Below, one piece after another: positions 8,584-17,380 of a stretch of 64,000 bases of DNA. The notes beneath the pieces are model-generated. The model saw only the letters and a program-made list of their open reading frames with translations, was not told the origin of the DNA and made no database searches. This stretch comes from an uncultured Psychroserpens sp. (GTDB lineage Bacteria; Bacteroidota; Bacteroidia; Flavobacteriales; Flavobacteriaceae), in the NCBI RefSeq assembly GCF_947503375.1, contig NZ_CANNDQ010000005.1, positions 1 through 64,000 of the forward strand. Reading direction: 5' to 3'. The translations under genes were made by a program, and so were the position numbers. Within the stretch, counting starts at the first letter, position 1; every line of letters begins with the position of its first letter.

Positions 8584-11169
8584 TTAAAATTGTTGTCCAA
8601 TAATAAAGTGAGTTTCCCATCCATTCTTATTGATTTGACCTGGAAGTGCATCAAAGCCGTGACCAAAATCAATACCTAATAACCCAAAAGCTGGCATGAA
8701 AATTCTAAGTCCAAAACCTGCAGAACGATTGATGTTAAACGGATTGTAATCTCTGAAATTATCAAATGAAGCTCCACCTTCAGCAAACCCAAGCACAAAA
8801 ATCTTTGCTTGACCTTCTAAGGTAATAGGATATCTTAATTCTAACGAAAATTTATTGTAAATAGTTCCACCATCTTGAGATGATAATGACTGATTTGGAT
8901 AACCACGAAGCTGTATGATCTCCCTTCCATCTAAAGCAAAATTTCCTAAACCATCACCTCCAAGGAAAAATCGTTCAAAAGGGATAACACCTCTATCATT
9001 GTTATATGCGCCAAGAAAGCCAAACTCTAAACCAGACTTTACCACCAGTTTTTTCACTATGCGCGTATACCAATCGCCTTTAAATTTAACTTTGTAGAAT
9101 TCTAACCAGTTGTAACGCTCTTGATCTATTTCACCGATTCTTTCAAAATCATCTGGGTCTGCAGGATTAAGTGCATCACGTTCTTCTTTTAATGCTTTAT
9201 AATCTACATTGTTAAATAAAGAATACGGAAAAGATAACTTTGCCGTTACAGCAAAACTTGATCCGCCTTCAGGATAAATTGGATCTGTGTAAAGATTATT
9301 TCTACTTAAACCAACAGTATATGAAAGGTTGTTTGAGTAGCCATCACCAAAAGTGAATAATCCAGTATTATAATTTTTAAGGTCGTAATGTTGGAATCCA
9401 ATAGATTGCGATAATGTAAAATAATCGTCTGGAACTTTTAATCGTTTCGCTAATCCAACCGAAATACCTGTAATATTAAATCGACGGTCTTTATCTGCAT
9501 CTCTTGTAACAGGATTAAATAAAAATTGTCTTGTGTGTGATATTGAAGTAGATAATTGTACTGGACGCTTTCCACCTAGCCAAGGTTCAGAAAATGAAAA
9601 GCTATAGGTTTGGAAAAAACGAGACGCTTGTAAACGTAAAGCTAATGTTTGACCATCTCCTGTAGGAATTGGTTTCCAAGCTTCTTTGTTAAAAAGATCT
9701 TTTATAGCAAAATTATTGAAAGAAAGCCCTAATGTTCCAATGAAGCCACCACCGCCATAACCACCTTGTAGTTCTATTTGACTAGAACCAGCTTCTACTA
9801 CTGAATATTCAATATCTACAGTACCATCGTTAGGGTTCATGTTTTTAAAATCTGGAGATATTTGTTGCGCATCAAAATAACCAAGCTGACCTAATTCTCT
9901 AATAGTTCTTACGACGTTACTTTTGCTATAGAGCTGACCAGGTTTTGTACGTAATTCTCTATATATAACATGGTCGTTAGTTTTATCGTTTCCTCTAACA
10001 GTCACGTTATTGAAGTAAGCAGGTTTACCTTCAGAAATTCTAATTTCCATATCAATTACGTTACCATCAGCGCTAACTTCAACAGGGTTAATCGTTGAGA
10101 AAAGGTATCCTGTATCTTGATAGGCATTTGTAATATCTACAGCATCTGGTCTAGTGTCATCAGCAATACGTTTACGTAATTCAACACCATTGTAGGTGTC
10201 GCCTTCATTGATTCTTAAAATAGAATGCAATTGTTCGTCTGTATACACACTATTTCCAACGAAAGTAATTTTACCAAATCGATATTGCTCACCTTCTTCA
10301 ACTTGAATGTTAAGTGTAATGGTTTTATCGTCTTTATAGATTATAGAGTCTGATATTATTCTTGCATCTCTATACCCATTTTCTTTATACTTATCAATAA
10401 TATTTACTAAATCTTCTTTGTAATCTTCTTCAATATATTTTGAACGTTTTAAAATACGTATAGGGTTTTTTTGTTTGGTGTTTTTCATGGCTTTTCTGAG
10501 TTTCTTCCCAGAAAGCTTTTCGTTACCAGTAAAATTAATTTTATCTATTTTAACTTTCTCACCTTTGTCAACATAAATCAACATATTGACACGACTTTTT
10601 TCTATAGAGTCATTGGTAATTTCTTTTGTGTTTACCGTAACTTTAGTATTTAGGAAGCCATTTTTTTTGTACTTGTTTGTAAGATAATTACGTGTAGTCG
10701 TAATGAGGTTTTCAGTAACCTTAACACCTTTAGAAAGGTTGTTGTCTTTTAATAATACGTCTTTTTTATTCTTCTTTACCCCTTGTATATCTACTTCATT
10801 AAGTTCAGGTAAATCAACTAAGTTAATTTCTATATATGCTTTATCACCTTCTGTTCTAACTAGGTAAACATCAATACTACTAAATAAGTTACTTTTCCAT
10901 AACTTCTTTATTGCATTACTGATTTTTTCACCTGGAATGACAATTTGTTCACCTTTACGCAAACCAGAATAGGAGACAATAGTTTGTTCACTAAAATTAG
11001 TGTTACCAGTAACGGTCACTTCTTCTAAAGTGTAAGTTTTACCATTATTAAAGTCAAGTTGTTGTGCAACTGACACACAAGAAAAGATAAAAATAAATGC
11101 GGTTAATAGTTGCTTGATGTATGTTTTCAAAAGTATGTTGTTAACTAAGTTGTTCACTGGTTTTTCCAA
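8584..11169 (-). CDS. bamA: outer membrane protein assembly factor BamA
   Basis: BamA folds and inserts beta-barrel proteins in the outer membrane. About 40 residues of leader with a signal peptide (LLTAFIFIFSCVSVAQQ) precede five POTRA domains (about 45-470; e.g. VTVTGNTNFSEQTI, INFTGNEKLSGKKLRKAM, ITFVGNSVYTDEQL). A 16-strand barrel (about 490-861) ends in an aromatic residue (IIGQQF), as expected for the beta-signal. The start is uncertain because no ATG is in frame upstream of the signal peptide: TTG at 11169, GTG at 11157 and TTG at 11130 are the options. The reading frame overlaps the end of uppS by up to 29 bases, so the genes are co-transcribed. Confidence 0.95.
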   Translation of the reverse strand: MEKPVNNLVNNILLKTYIKQLLTAFIFIFSCVSVAQQLDFNNGKTYTLEEVTVTGNTNFSEQTIVSYSGLRKGEQIVIPGEKISNAIKKLWKSNLFSSIDVYLVRTEGDKAYIEINLVDLPELNEVDIQGVKKNKKDVLLKDNNLSKGVKVTENLITTTRNYLTNKYKKNGFLNTKVTVNTKEITNDSIEKSRVNMLIYVDKGEKVKIDKINFTGNEKLSGKKLRKAMKNTKQKNPIRILKRSKYIEEDYKEDLVNIIDKYKENGYRDARIISDSIIYKDDKTITLNIQVEEGEQYRFGKITFVGNSVYTDEQLHSILRINEGDTYNGVELRKRIADDTRPDAVDITNAYQDTGYLFSTINPVEVSADGNVIDMEIRISEGKPAYFNNVTVRGNDKTNDHVIYRELRTKPGQLYSKSNVVRTIRELGQLGYFDAQQISPDFKNMNPNDGTVDIEYSVVEAGSSQIELQGGYGGGGFIGTLGLSFNNFAIKDLFNKEAWKPIPTGDGQTLALRLQASRFFQTYSFSFSEPWLGGKRPVQLSTSISHTRQFLFNPVTRDADKDRRFNITGISVGLAKRLKVPDDYFTLSQSIGFQHYDLKNYNTGLFTFGDGYSNNLSYTVGLSRNNLYTDPIYPEGGSSFAVTAKLSFPYSLFNNVDYKALKEERDALNPADPDDFERIGEIDQERYNWLEFYKVKFKGDWYTRIVKKLVVKSGLEFGFLGAYNNDRGVIPFERFFLGGDGLGNFALDGREIIQLRGYPNQSLSSQDGGTIYNKFSLELRYPITLEGQAKIFVLGFAEGGASFDNFRDYNPFNINRSAGFGLRIFMPAFGLLGIDFGHGFDALPGQINKNGWETHFIIGQQF

Positions 11170-11881
11170 ATCGTCGTTCTCTGTTTTGATAGTTGATCAA
11201 AGCTTCATATAAGTTTTCTTTCTTAAAATCTGGCCATAATACATCTGTAAAATATAATTCGGCATAGGCTATTTGCCATAATAAGAAATTGCTTATTCTT
11301 TGTTCACCACTAGTCCTTATTAACAAATCAACATCTGGTAAATTTTGCGTGTAAAGATGCTTATTTATAATTGATTCGTCAATACTTTCAATAGAAATTA
11401 TATTATTTTTAACGTTCGCAGCAATATTTTTTACAGCCTTGATGATCTCTTCTCTAGAACCGTAACTTAGTGCTAGGGTCAAGGTCATGTGCGAATTGTT
11501 TTTTGTTTTATCAATAACCTCTAATAACTCTGAATGTGCTTTTTTTGGTAAATCGTCAAGATTTCCAATAGCAGAAAGTTTTATGTTATTGTCTTGAAGT
11601 GTTTTGATTTCTTTTTTTAGTGATTTAACCAAAAGCTTCATTAAGGTTTGTACTTCTAGTTTAGGCCGTTTCCAATTTTCTGTAGAGAAAGCGTAGAGTG
11701 TTAAATGTTTAATCCCTATTTCTGCAGAGGCTTCAACTATATCTCTGACAGATTTAGTTCCATTTTCATGACCAAAAACCCGTACCATTCCTTTTTGTTT
11801 AGCCCAACGACCATTACCATCCATAATTATGGCGACATGATTTGGTAGTTTGTTGAGTTGTATTTGATCTTTTGAGTTCAT
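11141..11881 (-). CDS. uppS: isoprenyl transferase (undecaprenyl diphosphate synthase)
   Basis: It adds isopentenyl units in cis to make the C55 lipid carrier used for peptidoglycan and O-antigen. The 246-residue product has the hallmark HVAIIMDGNGRWAKQKG with catalytic D21, the conserved YAFSTENWKRP, and the C-terminal LLIRTSGEQRISNFLLWQ and YFTDVLWPDF. The ATG start at 11881 directly abuts the stop of the upstream DUF6089 gene, and the end overlaps bamA. This is tight translational coupling in an envelope operon. Confidence 0.96.
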   Translation of the reverse strand: MNSKDQIQLNKLPNHVAIIMDGNGRWAKQKGMVRVFGHENGTKSVRDIVEASAEIGIKHLTLYAFSTENWKRPKLEVQTLMKLLVKSLKKEIKTLQDNNIKLSAIGNLDDLPKKAHSELLEVIDKTKNNSHMTLTLALSYGSREEIIKAVKNIAANVKNNIISIESIDESIINKHLYTQNLPDVDLLIRTSGEQRISNFLLWQIAYAELYFTDVLWPDFKKENLYEALINYQNRERRFGKTSEQLS

Positions 11882-12571
11882 TTAAAAATTACAATAACAA
11901 GGCCTTTGACCAAATGTATAAGTTAATGTAAAACCGGAAAACACATACCAGTCATTACTATTCGTATTACCAAAACTTAGGTTTTCTCTAAAATCTGCAT
12001 CAGGAACACTTCCATCAATTTCATCAGAAAATGTATATCTAGCACCAATTTCCATGCCTAAAACAAAATGATTTGTAATATTGGTTTTAACTCCAAGTAC
12101 CATTGGGATGCCAAACGCCCAGCTGCTAGTATCTTCACTTCTTATAGTACCAGTTTGGTCGAAATAAAAGTTGTCATGGTAGGCAGATGTGATACCAGAA
12201 AACAAATAAGGTGTAAATTTTATGCCAGTTGTGTGAAGGTCAAAATCCCAAAATGTAAATTCCATACCTGCAGATATTTCTAATAAATTACTGTCAAAAG
12301 AGTAATCACGAGCAATTCGCCTTGGGTCATCAGAATTTTTATCTTCACCTACTAAATCAGCATAAATTATAGAAACACGCCAAGAATGTCTTGGACTTCT
12401 ATTCCATTTAAAAATAGCACCTAAAGCAGGCCTATTGGGTGAGATGTAGTTTGTGGCACCAACATCACCAATAAAATTACTTCCGCCAGCAAACACACCA
12501 ATTTCATATATTTGAGAATGGCTTATTTGTGCGAAACTTATACTCAATAAAAATAAGATAAAATACCTCAT
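11882..12571 (-). CDS. DUF6089 family outer-membrane beta-barrel protein
   Basis: The 229-residue protein has a signal peptide (MRYFILFLLSISFAQISHSQ), then YEIGVFAGGSNFIGDVG, typical of this Bacteroidota family. Alternating beta strands follow, with a C-terminal FTLTYTFGQRPCYCNF. It is predicted to be a small outer-membrane barrel of unknown function. The position directly upstream of uppS-bamA suggests an envelope role. The family name is from memory of this gene order. Confidence 0.78.
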   Translation of the reverse strand: MRYFILFLLSISFAQISHSQIYEIGVFAGGSNFIGDVGATNYISPNRPALGAIFKWNRSPRHSWRVSIIYADLVGEDKNSDDPRRIARDYSFDSNLLEISAGMEFTFWDFDLHTTGIKFTPYLFSGITSAYHDNFYFDQTGTIRSEDTSSWAFGIPMVLGVKTNITNHFVLGMEIGARYTFSDEIDGSVPDADFRENLSFGNTNSNDWYVFSGFTLTYTFGQRPCYCNF

Positions 12572-12670
12572 AAATTTTTAAAAGTTTGCAAATATAATAA
12601 ATATGATTTGCCTATAACAATTTGAGGCAAATAGTATTACAGATAAACAGTTTTTGTAGGATTTTATTGT

Positions 12671-13555
12671 TTAGTTTCGCCTGTCTTCACCCCAAAGCAT
12701 CTTTTTTCTGAGGGTATCAATAAAACTTTCTTTTAGGAGTTCTACCATTTTGATTTTAAATTTAGCCTTTTTTATAGTAACAACAGTTGAATTGTGTAGT
12801 GTAGCAATTCTAGAATCGAGAGATATTAAATAATGTTCTTCCCGACCGTCAATCTTTAATTGTATTTCTGTATCGTCAGGGATTACTAAAGGTCTTGCAT
12901 TCAAATTATGAGGTGCTATAGGTGTTAATACAAGACTATTTGTGTCTGGAGTAATTACTGGTCCACCACAGCTAAGCGAATACCCAGTTGAGCCAGTAGG
13001 AGTAGATAATATAAGTCCATCAGCCCAATACGATGTTAAATATTCACTATTTAAATTTGTTTCAACCGTAATCATCGAGGTTGTATTTTTTCTGCTAACA
13101 GCAATTTCGTTAAGCGCAAAATTTGTTTCTTCTAGGTCTGTATTAATTGGATTAGTTGTAACACTAAGTAATGTGCGTTCGGAGGTTTTGTAGTTGCCAT
13201 TTAAAATATCTTCAATGGCAGCTTTAATTTGATTGGTTTGAATTGTAGCTAAAAAGCCCAATCGACCTGTATTAATTCCAACAATTGGAATTAATAAGTC
13301 TCTAACGTAAGTTATAGCTCTTAAGATGGTTCCATCACCACCAATACTTATTAATAAAGAGTAAGAGTTGTCTAAGGTTTCAAAAGTATTAAATGCATCA
13401 AATCTTGAAAAGGTTTCACTCTCATGCTTAATAATATTAAAAAAATCATTTTCAATACAAACATCAACTTTTTTTTGCAACAGAATATCTAAAAGACGCT
13501 CAATGCTTTCTTGGGTATTATTGTGATAATATTGACCGTATATTGCTATTTTCAT
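12671..13555 (-). CDS. nadK: NAD kinase
   Basis: It phosphorylates NAD to NADP in the cytoplasm using ATP. The 294-residue product carries the GGDGT motif at 72-76 (LISIGGDGTILRA), the NE/D region (NEIAVSR), and the second signature SPTGSTGYSLSCGGP. Length is normal. It sits between the CBS-domain gene (28 bases upstream) and the DUF6089 gene, all on the minus strand. Confidence 0.96.
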   Translation of the reverse strand: MKIAIYGQYYHNNTQESIERLLDILLQKKVDVCIENDFFNIIKHESETFSRFDAFNTFETLDNSYSLLISIGGDGTILRAITYVRDLLIPIVGINTGRLGFLATIQTNQIKAAIEDILNGNYKTSERTLLSVTTNPINTDLEETNFALNEIAVSRKNTTSMITVETNLNSEYLTSYWADGLILSTPTGSTGYSLSCGGPVITPDTNSLVLTPIAPHNLNARPLVIPDDTEIQLKIDGREEHYLISLDSRIATLHNSTVVTIKKAKFKIKMVELLKESFIDTLRKKMLWGEDRRN

Positions 13556-13583
13556 CTATGGTATCTGTAAAATGATGAATCTT

Positions 13584-14240
13584 TTAAATGTCTAAATATT
13601 TTTTAAGATATTCTGAGCGTTCTTTTAAGTTCTCTACATAGGTGTCTTCTTCATGACCAGAAACAATGTTATAACTATATCTTCTAAATGTTTGAATCAC
13701 ATCATTAAGGCCAGAATTTCCTATTTTCAAAGTGATCTGAACAACATCACTTTCAAGCTTTGAAACAAATGCGCCTAAAATTTTTGCATCATTAGATTCA
13801 ACGATTTGGCTAATTTCACTAAATGAATAGTCTTGAATACCTTTTTCAATAATTAGAATTCCTCCTGGTTCAGAAAAGAAAGGCGTATCATTAAATAGAC
13901 CAATAATGTCATTGAGTTCGTAATAACCCAAATACACATTCTTACTACTCAGAACAGGCATAATATTACAAGAGTTTTGAGCAAATGTTTCGAGAACATC
14001 TAACCAATTTGTGTGAGATCTTACAAAGAAGCCTTCTATAGCATAATTACAGTCTGCAATGGTTCTTTTGCCATCAAAACAATGTGCATCTGTTTCAGAA
14101 ATGCAACCGAGATAAGTGCCATTATTTTGAATTGGAATATGCGAATAGGTCAATTCATTAAATAACATCTGTAGGTCACTCACCTTGTCATCAATGCTAA
14201 GTGGTTTAATATCGCTTATAATGTATTCTTGTAAAGGCAT
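13584..14240 (-). CDS. CBS domain-containing protein
   Basis: The start at 14240 (MPLQEYIISDIKPLSIDDKVSDL) is preferred over an upstream in-frame start that adds a hydrophobic 15-residue leader. The 218-residue protein has two CBS motifs (about 10-60 and 68-125), which usually bind adenine nucleotides. An ACT-like C-terminal half (about 135-200) follows. It is probably a regulatory or energy-sensing protein. No catalytic domain is present. It lies immediately upstream of nadK, which may link it to nucleotide status; that is inference from position. Confidence 0.82.
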   Translation of the reverse strand: MPLQEYIISDIKPLSIDDKVSDLQMLFNELTYSHIPIQNNGTYLGCISETDAHCFDGKRTIADCNYAIEGFFVRSHTNWLDVLETFAQNSCNIMPVLSSKNVYLGYYELNDIIGLFNDTPFFSEPGGILIIEKGIQDYSFSEISQIVESNDAKILGAFVSKLESDVVQITLKIGNSGLNDVIQTFRRYSYNIVSGHEEDTYVENLKERSEYLKKYLDI

Positions 14241-14329
14241 AATTACAATGTATATTCTATGCAAATTAATTAAAAATAACCACAAAAAGCATTAAGTACT
14301 TTGTATTTTTGCTATAGAAATTTGAACAA

Positions 14330-15043
14330 ATGACCAAGTTAAGCGTAAATATTAATAAGATTGCTACATTGCGTAATTCAAGAGGTGGCAATACACCGAA
14401 TGTGGTGCAGTTTGCTAAAGACGTACAACGTTTTGGAGCAGAAGGAGTAACTGTTCATCCAAGACCAGACGAACGCCATATTAAATATCAAGACACTAGA
14501 GATCTAAAATCAGTGGTTTATACAGAGTTTAATGTGGAAGGAAATCCTATAACATCATTTGTAGATCTTGTGCTAGAGGTAAAGCCTACGCAAGTTACCT
14601 TAGTGCCAGATACGGTTGATGCATTAACTTCAGATGCAGGTTGGGATACACTGAAGTATAAACATTTTTTAACTGAGGTAGTTTCAGAGTTTAAATCTAA
14701 TGGTATTAGAACATCGATCTTTGTTGATCCAGTTTTAGAAATGATTGAAGGTGCTAAAGCAACTGGAACAGATCGAATTGAACTATATACTGAAACCTTT
14801 GCACATCAATATAATTTGGGTAACAAAAATGCCATTGAGCCCTTTACAAAAGCTGCAGAATTGTCAAATAAAATAGGATTAGGTGTCAATGCTGGGCATG
14901 ATTTATCATTAGATAATATTAAGTTCTTCAAAAATAATATTCCTGGATTGTTAGAAGTGTCTATTGGTCACGCTTTAGTATCTGAAAGCTTGTATCTAGG
15001 CATAGAAAATGTAGTACAAATGTATCTTCATAAACTAAAATAA
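14330..15043 (+). CDS. pdxJ: pyridoxine 5'-phosphate synthase
   Basis: PdxJ condenses 3-amino-2-oxopropyl phosphate with deoxyxylulose 5-phosphate to form pyridoxine phosphate (vitamin B6). The 237-residue TIM-barrel protein opens with KLSVNINKIATLRNSRGG and has GVTVHPRPDERHI and GLGVNAGHDLSLDNI, all family signatures. A -7-like element TATTTTTG sits at 14304-14311. The stop overlaps the next start by one base (TAATG), so it is translated together with the hydrolase gene. Confidence 0.96.
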   Translation: MTKLSVNINKIATLRNSRGGNTPNVVQFAKDVQRFGAEGVTVHPRPDERHIKYQDTRDLKSVVYTEFNVEGNPITSFVDLVLEVKPTQVTLVPDTVDALTSDAGWDTLKYKHFLTEVVSEFKSNGIRTSIFVDPVLEMIEGAKATGTDRIELYTETFAHQYNLGNKNAIEPFTKAAELSNKIGLGVNAGHDLSLDNIKFFKNNIPGLLEVSIGHALVSESLYLGIENVVQMYLHKLK

Positions 15044-15810
15044 TGCAATTACACTCTAATATAATAGGTGCTGGTCGACCGTTTATAATACTTCATGGAT
15101 TTCTCGGTATGAGTGATAACTGGAAAACACTAGGAAATAGATTTAGTGAAGTTGGATTTGAAGTTCATCTTGTAGATCAGCGTAACCATGGTCGTAGTTT
15201 TCACGATTCTGAATTCAATTATGATGTTCTAGCAGATGACTTAAAGCACTATTGTGATGTGCATCAACTCAAAGATATTATCCTCTTAGGGCATTCTATG
15301 GGTGGAAAAACAGCAATGCTTTTTGCTACAATGTATTCAGAATTGGTGTCTAAATTGTTGGTTGCAGATATAAGTCCGCGTTTTTACCCAATTCATCACG
15401 ATGCCATTTTAGCTGGATTGAGCGCTTTGAACTTCAATGAAATTAAAAGTCGAGGCGCCGCAGATAAGGTTTTGTCTAACTATGTGCCTGAAGTTGGAAC
15501 CCGACTTTTTTTATTAAAAAACCTTTACTGGGTAGATAAAGGACAATTGGCGCTTCGAATTAATCTTGAAGTATTAAAAGACAACGTTCATGAAGTTGGA
15601 GAAGCGTTACCTGTACATTCAAAATTTGAAAGCCCAACCCTATTCCTAAGAGGTGATAAAAGTGAGTATGTTATGTCTGCCGATGAAGCCTTAATCAAAC
15701 AACATTTTCCATTGGCAACAATTAAAACGATAAGTAATGCTGGGCATTGGCTTCATGCCGAAAACCCAAGTGATTTTTACCAGGCCGTTATTACGTTTAT
15801 TACAAACTAA
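15043..15810 (+). CDS. alpha/beta-fold hydrolase (YbfF-like esterase)
   Basis: The 255-residue cytoplasmic hydrolase has the oxyanion HGFLG motif, VDQRNHGRS, the nucleophile elbow GHSMGG with S85, and a C-terminal catalytic His region (SNAGHWLHAENP). This pattern matches the YbfF/ABHD11 esterase group. The substrate is unknown. It is translationally coupled to pdxJ through a one-base overlap. Confidence 0.9.
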   Translation: MQLHSNIIGAGRPFIILHGFLGMSDNWKTLGNRFSEVGFEVHLVDQRNHGRSFHDSEFNYDVLADDLKHYCDVHQLKDIILLGHSMGGKTAMLFATMYSELVSKLLVADISPRFYPIHHDAILAGLSALNFNEIKSRGAADKVLSNYVPEVGTRLFLLKNLYWVDKGQLALRINLEVLKDNVHEVGEALPVHSKFESPTLFLRGDKSEYVMSADEALIKQHFPLATIKTISNAGHWLHAENPSDFYQAVITFITN

Positions 15811-15824
15811 ATAATTGATTAGAT

Positions 15825-16913
15825 ATGAAATTAATATTAACCATAGCTGCTTATTTATTTTGTTGTCAAATAGTTTTGACACAAGATACTCGAGAATTTA
15901 AAGACTATTATAGCAATGGACAACTTAAAACTGAAGGACAATATTCAGACAAAAAGCCTATTGGTAGTTGGAAAGATTATTACGAGAGCGGACAAATACG
16001 TCGCGAATATAGTTATACAGATGGTAAACAAGATAAAGAAGCCATTTGGTATTATGAAAATGGAAATGTAAAAAGTAAAACTGAAAAAAGAGATGGTAGA
16101 CATGTCACTCTCGGTTATTATAAAACTGGAGAATTGTTTTATGAACAAATGCTAAAGGATGGCTATTATAAAGAATACCGAAAAGATAAAACCTTAAAGG
16201 TTGAATCAAATTATCTAGATTATCAGCTTTCAGGAACATGGATACAATATTACAATAATGGTAATGCTATTGAATGGAAGGTCGATTATGTAAATGGTTA
16301 TCGAAACGGCACCTATAAAAACTACTATGAAAATGGGACGCTCAAAATAGAAGGTAAGATATCTGAAAATAAAAAGAATGGTGAAGAAAAACATTTTACA
16401 GAAAACGGACTTCTAAAGTGGAAGGGTTATTATGAAAATGATATGTTCAATAAAACATGGATTCGCTACAATGCTGATGGTAAAAAAGTAGAAAAGATTA
16501 AATTTAAAGCTGGAATTGCTAGTGAACCAGAGATGAACTTTATGTTAACTCCAACTCAAGTTCCAGATGGTGTTTTAGAAAACGTACCTGTGTATCCAGG
16601 TTGTGAAGATTTTATTGGTAATAGGGCCAAGAAATTTTGTATGAGCGATAAAATTGCACGTTTTGTAAATGTGACATTCAATATAGATCTAGCTTACGAT
16701 TTGAATCTTTCAGGAAGACAAAGAATTTATGTGATGTTTAAAATTGATAAATCTGGAAATGTTATAGAAGCACGTGCTAGAGCTCCACATCCAAAACTTG
16801 AGGCCGAGGCCATTCGTGTTGTTAATCTATTACCACAATTATCACCAGGATTACAAAGAGGAAAAGAAGTTATTGTGCCTTACTCATTACCTATTCTTTT
16901 TCAAGTGCAATAA
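15825..16913 (+). CDS. YwqK/MORN-repeat protein with C-terminal TonB-like domain
   Basis: The 362-residue protein has a signal peptide (MKLILTIAAYLFCCQIVLTQ). About nine YwqK/MORN-type repeats follow (around 25-225), each like DYYSNGQLKTEGQY or YYENGTLKIEGKI. A TonB C-terminal domain is at about 255-362 (VENVPVYPGCEDF-like entry, then FKIDKSGNVIEARARAPHPKLEAEAIRVVNLLPQL). No N-terminal transmembrane anchor other than the signal is evident, so energy transduction by the classic TonB mechanism is doubtful. It may act as a periplasmic or surface-linked protein. It lies just downstream of the hydrolase gene. Confidence 0.82.
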   Translation: MKLILTIAAYLFCCQIVLTQDTREFKDYYSNGQLKTEGQYSDKKPIGSWKDYYESGQIRREYSYTDGKQDKEAIWYYENGNVKSKTEKRDGRHVTLGYYKTGELFYEQMLKDGYYKEYRKDKTLKVESNYLDYQLSGTWIQYYNNGNAIEWKVDYVNGYRNGTYKNYYENGTLKIEGKISENKKNGEEKHFTENGLLKWKGYYENDMFNKTWIRYNADGKKVEKIKFKAGIASEPEMNFMLTPTQVPDGVLENVPVYPGCEDFIGNRAKKFCMSDKIARFVNVTFNIDLAYDLNLSGRQRIYVMFKIDKSGNVIEARARAPHPKLEAEAIRVVNLLPQLSPGLQRGKEVIVPYSLPILFQVQ

Positions 16914-16950
16914 AAAGCGTAAATTTAGTAAAACTTAAAACCTCAAACGA

Positions 16951-17298
16951 ATGAATCTCATTTTAAGACTTTTAATAACAGCAGCTATTGTTGTATTGCT
17001 AGCACATTTTTTACCTGGTGTAGCTGTAAGTGGTTTTACTGCAGCAATAATTGTAGCAGTTGTATTGGCATTACTGAATGCTATTTTAAAACCCATACTT
17101 ATTATTTTAACCATACCAATAACCATTGTCACTCTTGGTTTGTTTTTATTGGTTATTAATGCTTGCATTATTTTATTAGCAGATAAGTTTATTGATGGTT
17201 TTGGTGTTAGTGGTTTCTTTACGGCACTACTGTTTAGTATTCTATTATCAATATCACAATCTATTGCGTATTCATTTTTAAAAGAAGATAAAAAATAG
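16951..17298 (+). CDS. small membrane protein of the 'phage holin family 4 / DUF360' type
   Basis: The 115-residue protein has four hydrophobic segments and opens with MNLILRLLITAAIVVLLAHF, then LPGVAVSGF...NAILKPILIILTIPITIVTLGLF. This is the widespread YvlD-like family that is often labelled 'phage holin'. There are no phage genes nearby, so the label should not be read as lysis function. Its role is unknown. Confidence 0.85.
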   Translation: MNLILRLLITAAIVVLLAHFLPGVAVSGFTAAIIVAVVLALLNAILKPILIILTIPITIVTLGLFLLVINACIILLADKFIDGFGVSGFFTALLFSILLSISQSIAYSFLKEDKK

Positions 17299-17324
17299 TC
17301 TCAAATACAGTAACTTAAAATATT

Positions 17325-17353
17325 GTTGGGTTGTAAAAAATATCGTATTTTTG
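17325..17353 (+). promoter_or_regulatory. Bacteroidota sigma-ABfr promoter for tig
   Basis: TTG at 17325-17327 and TATTTTTG at 17346-17353 match the TTG / TAnnTTTG consensus with an 18-base gap. They lie 28 bases before the tig start codon, outside any gene. Confidence 0.65.
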
Positions 17354-17380
17354 CAGCCCAATTTTCATATTAGATAAGCA

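Noticed and set aside
8454..8672. 72-residue minus-strand ORF at the end of bamA
   Set aside because: It overlaps the bamA coding end in another frame and has no signal peptide or family likeness.
16951..17298. Phage holin gene suggesting a prophage
   Set aside because: The family label is misleading. This is a common chromosomal membrane protein family and no phage genes are nearby.
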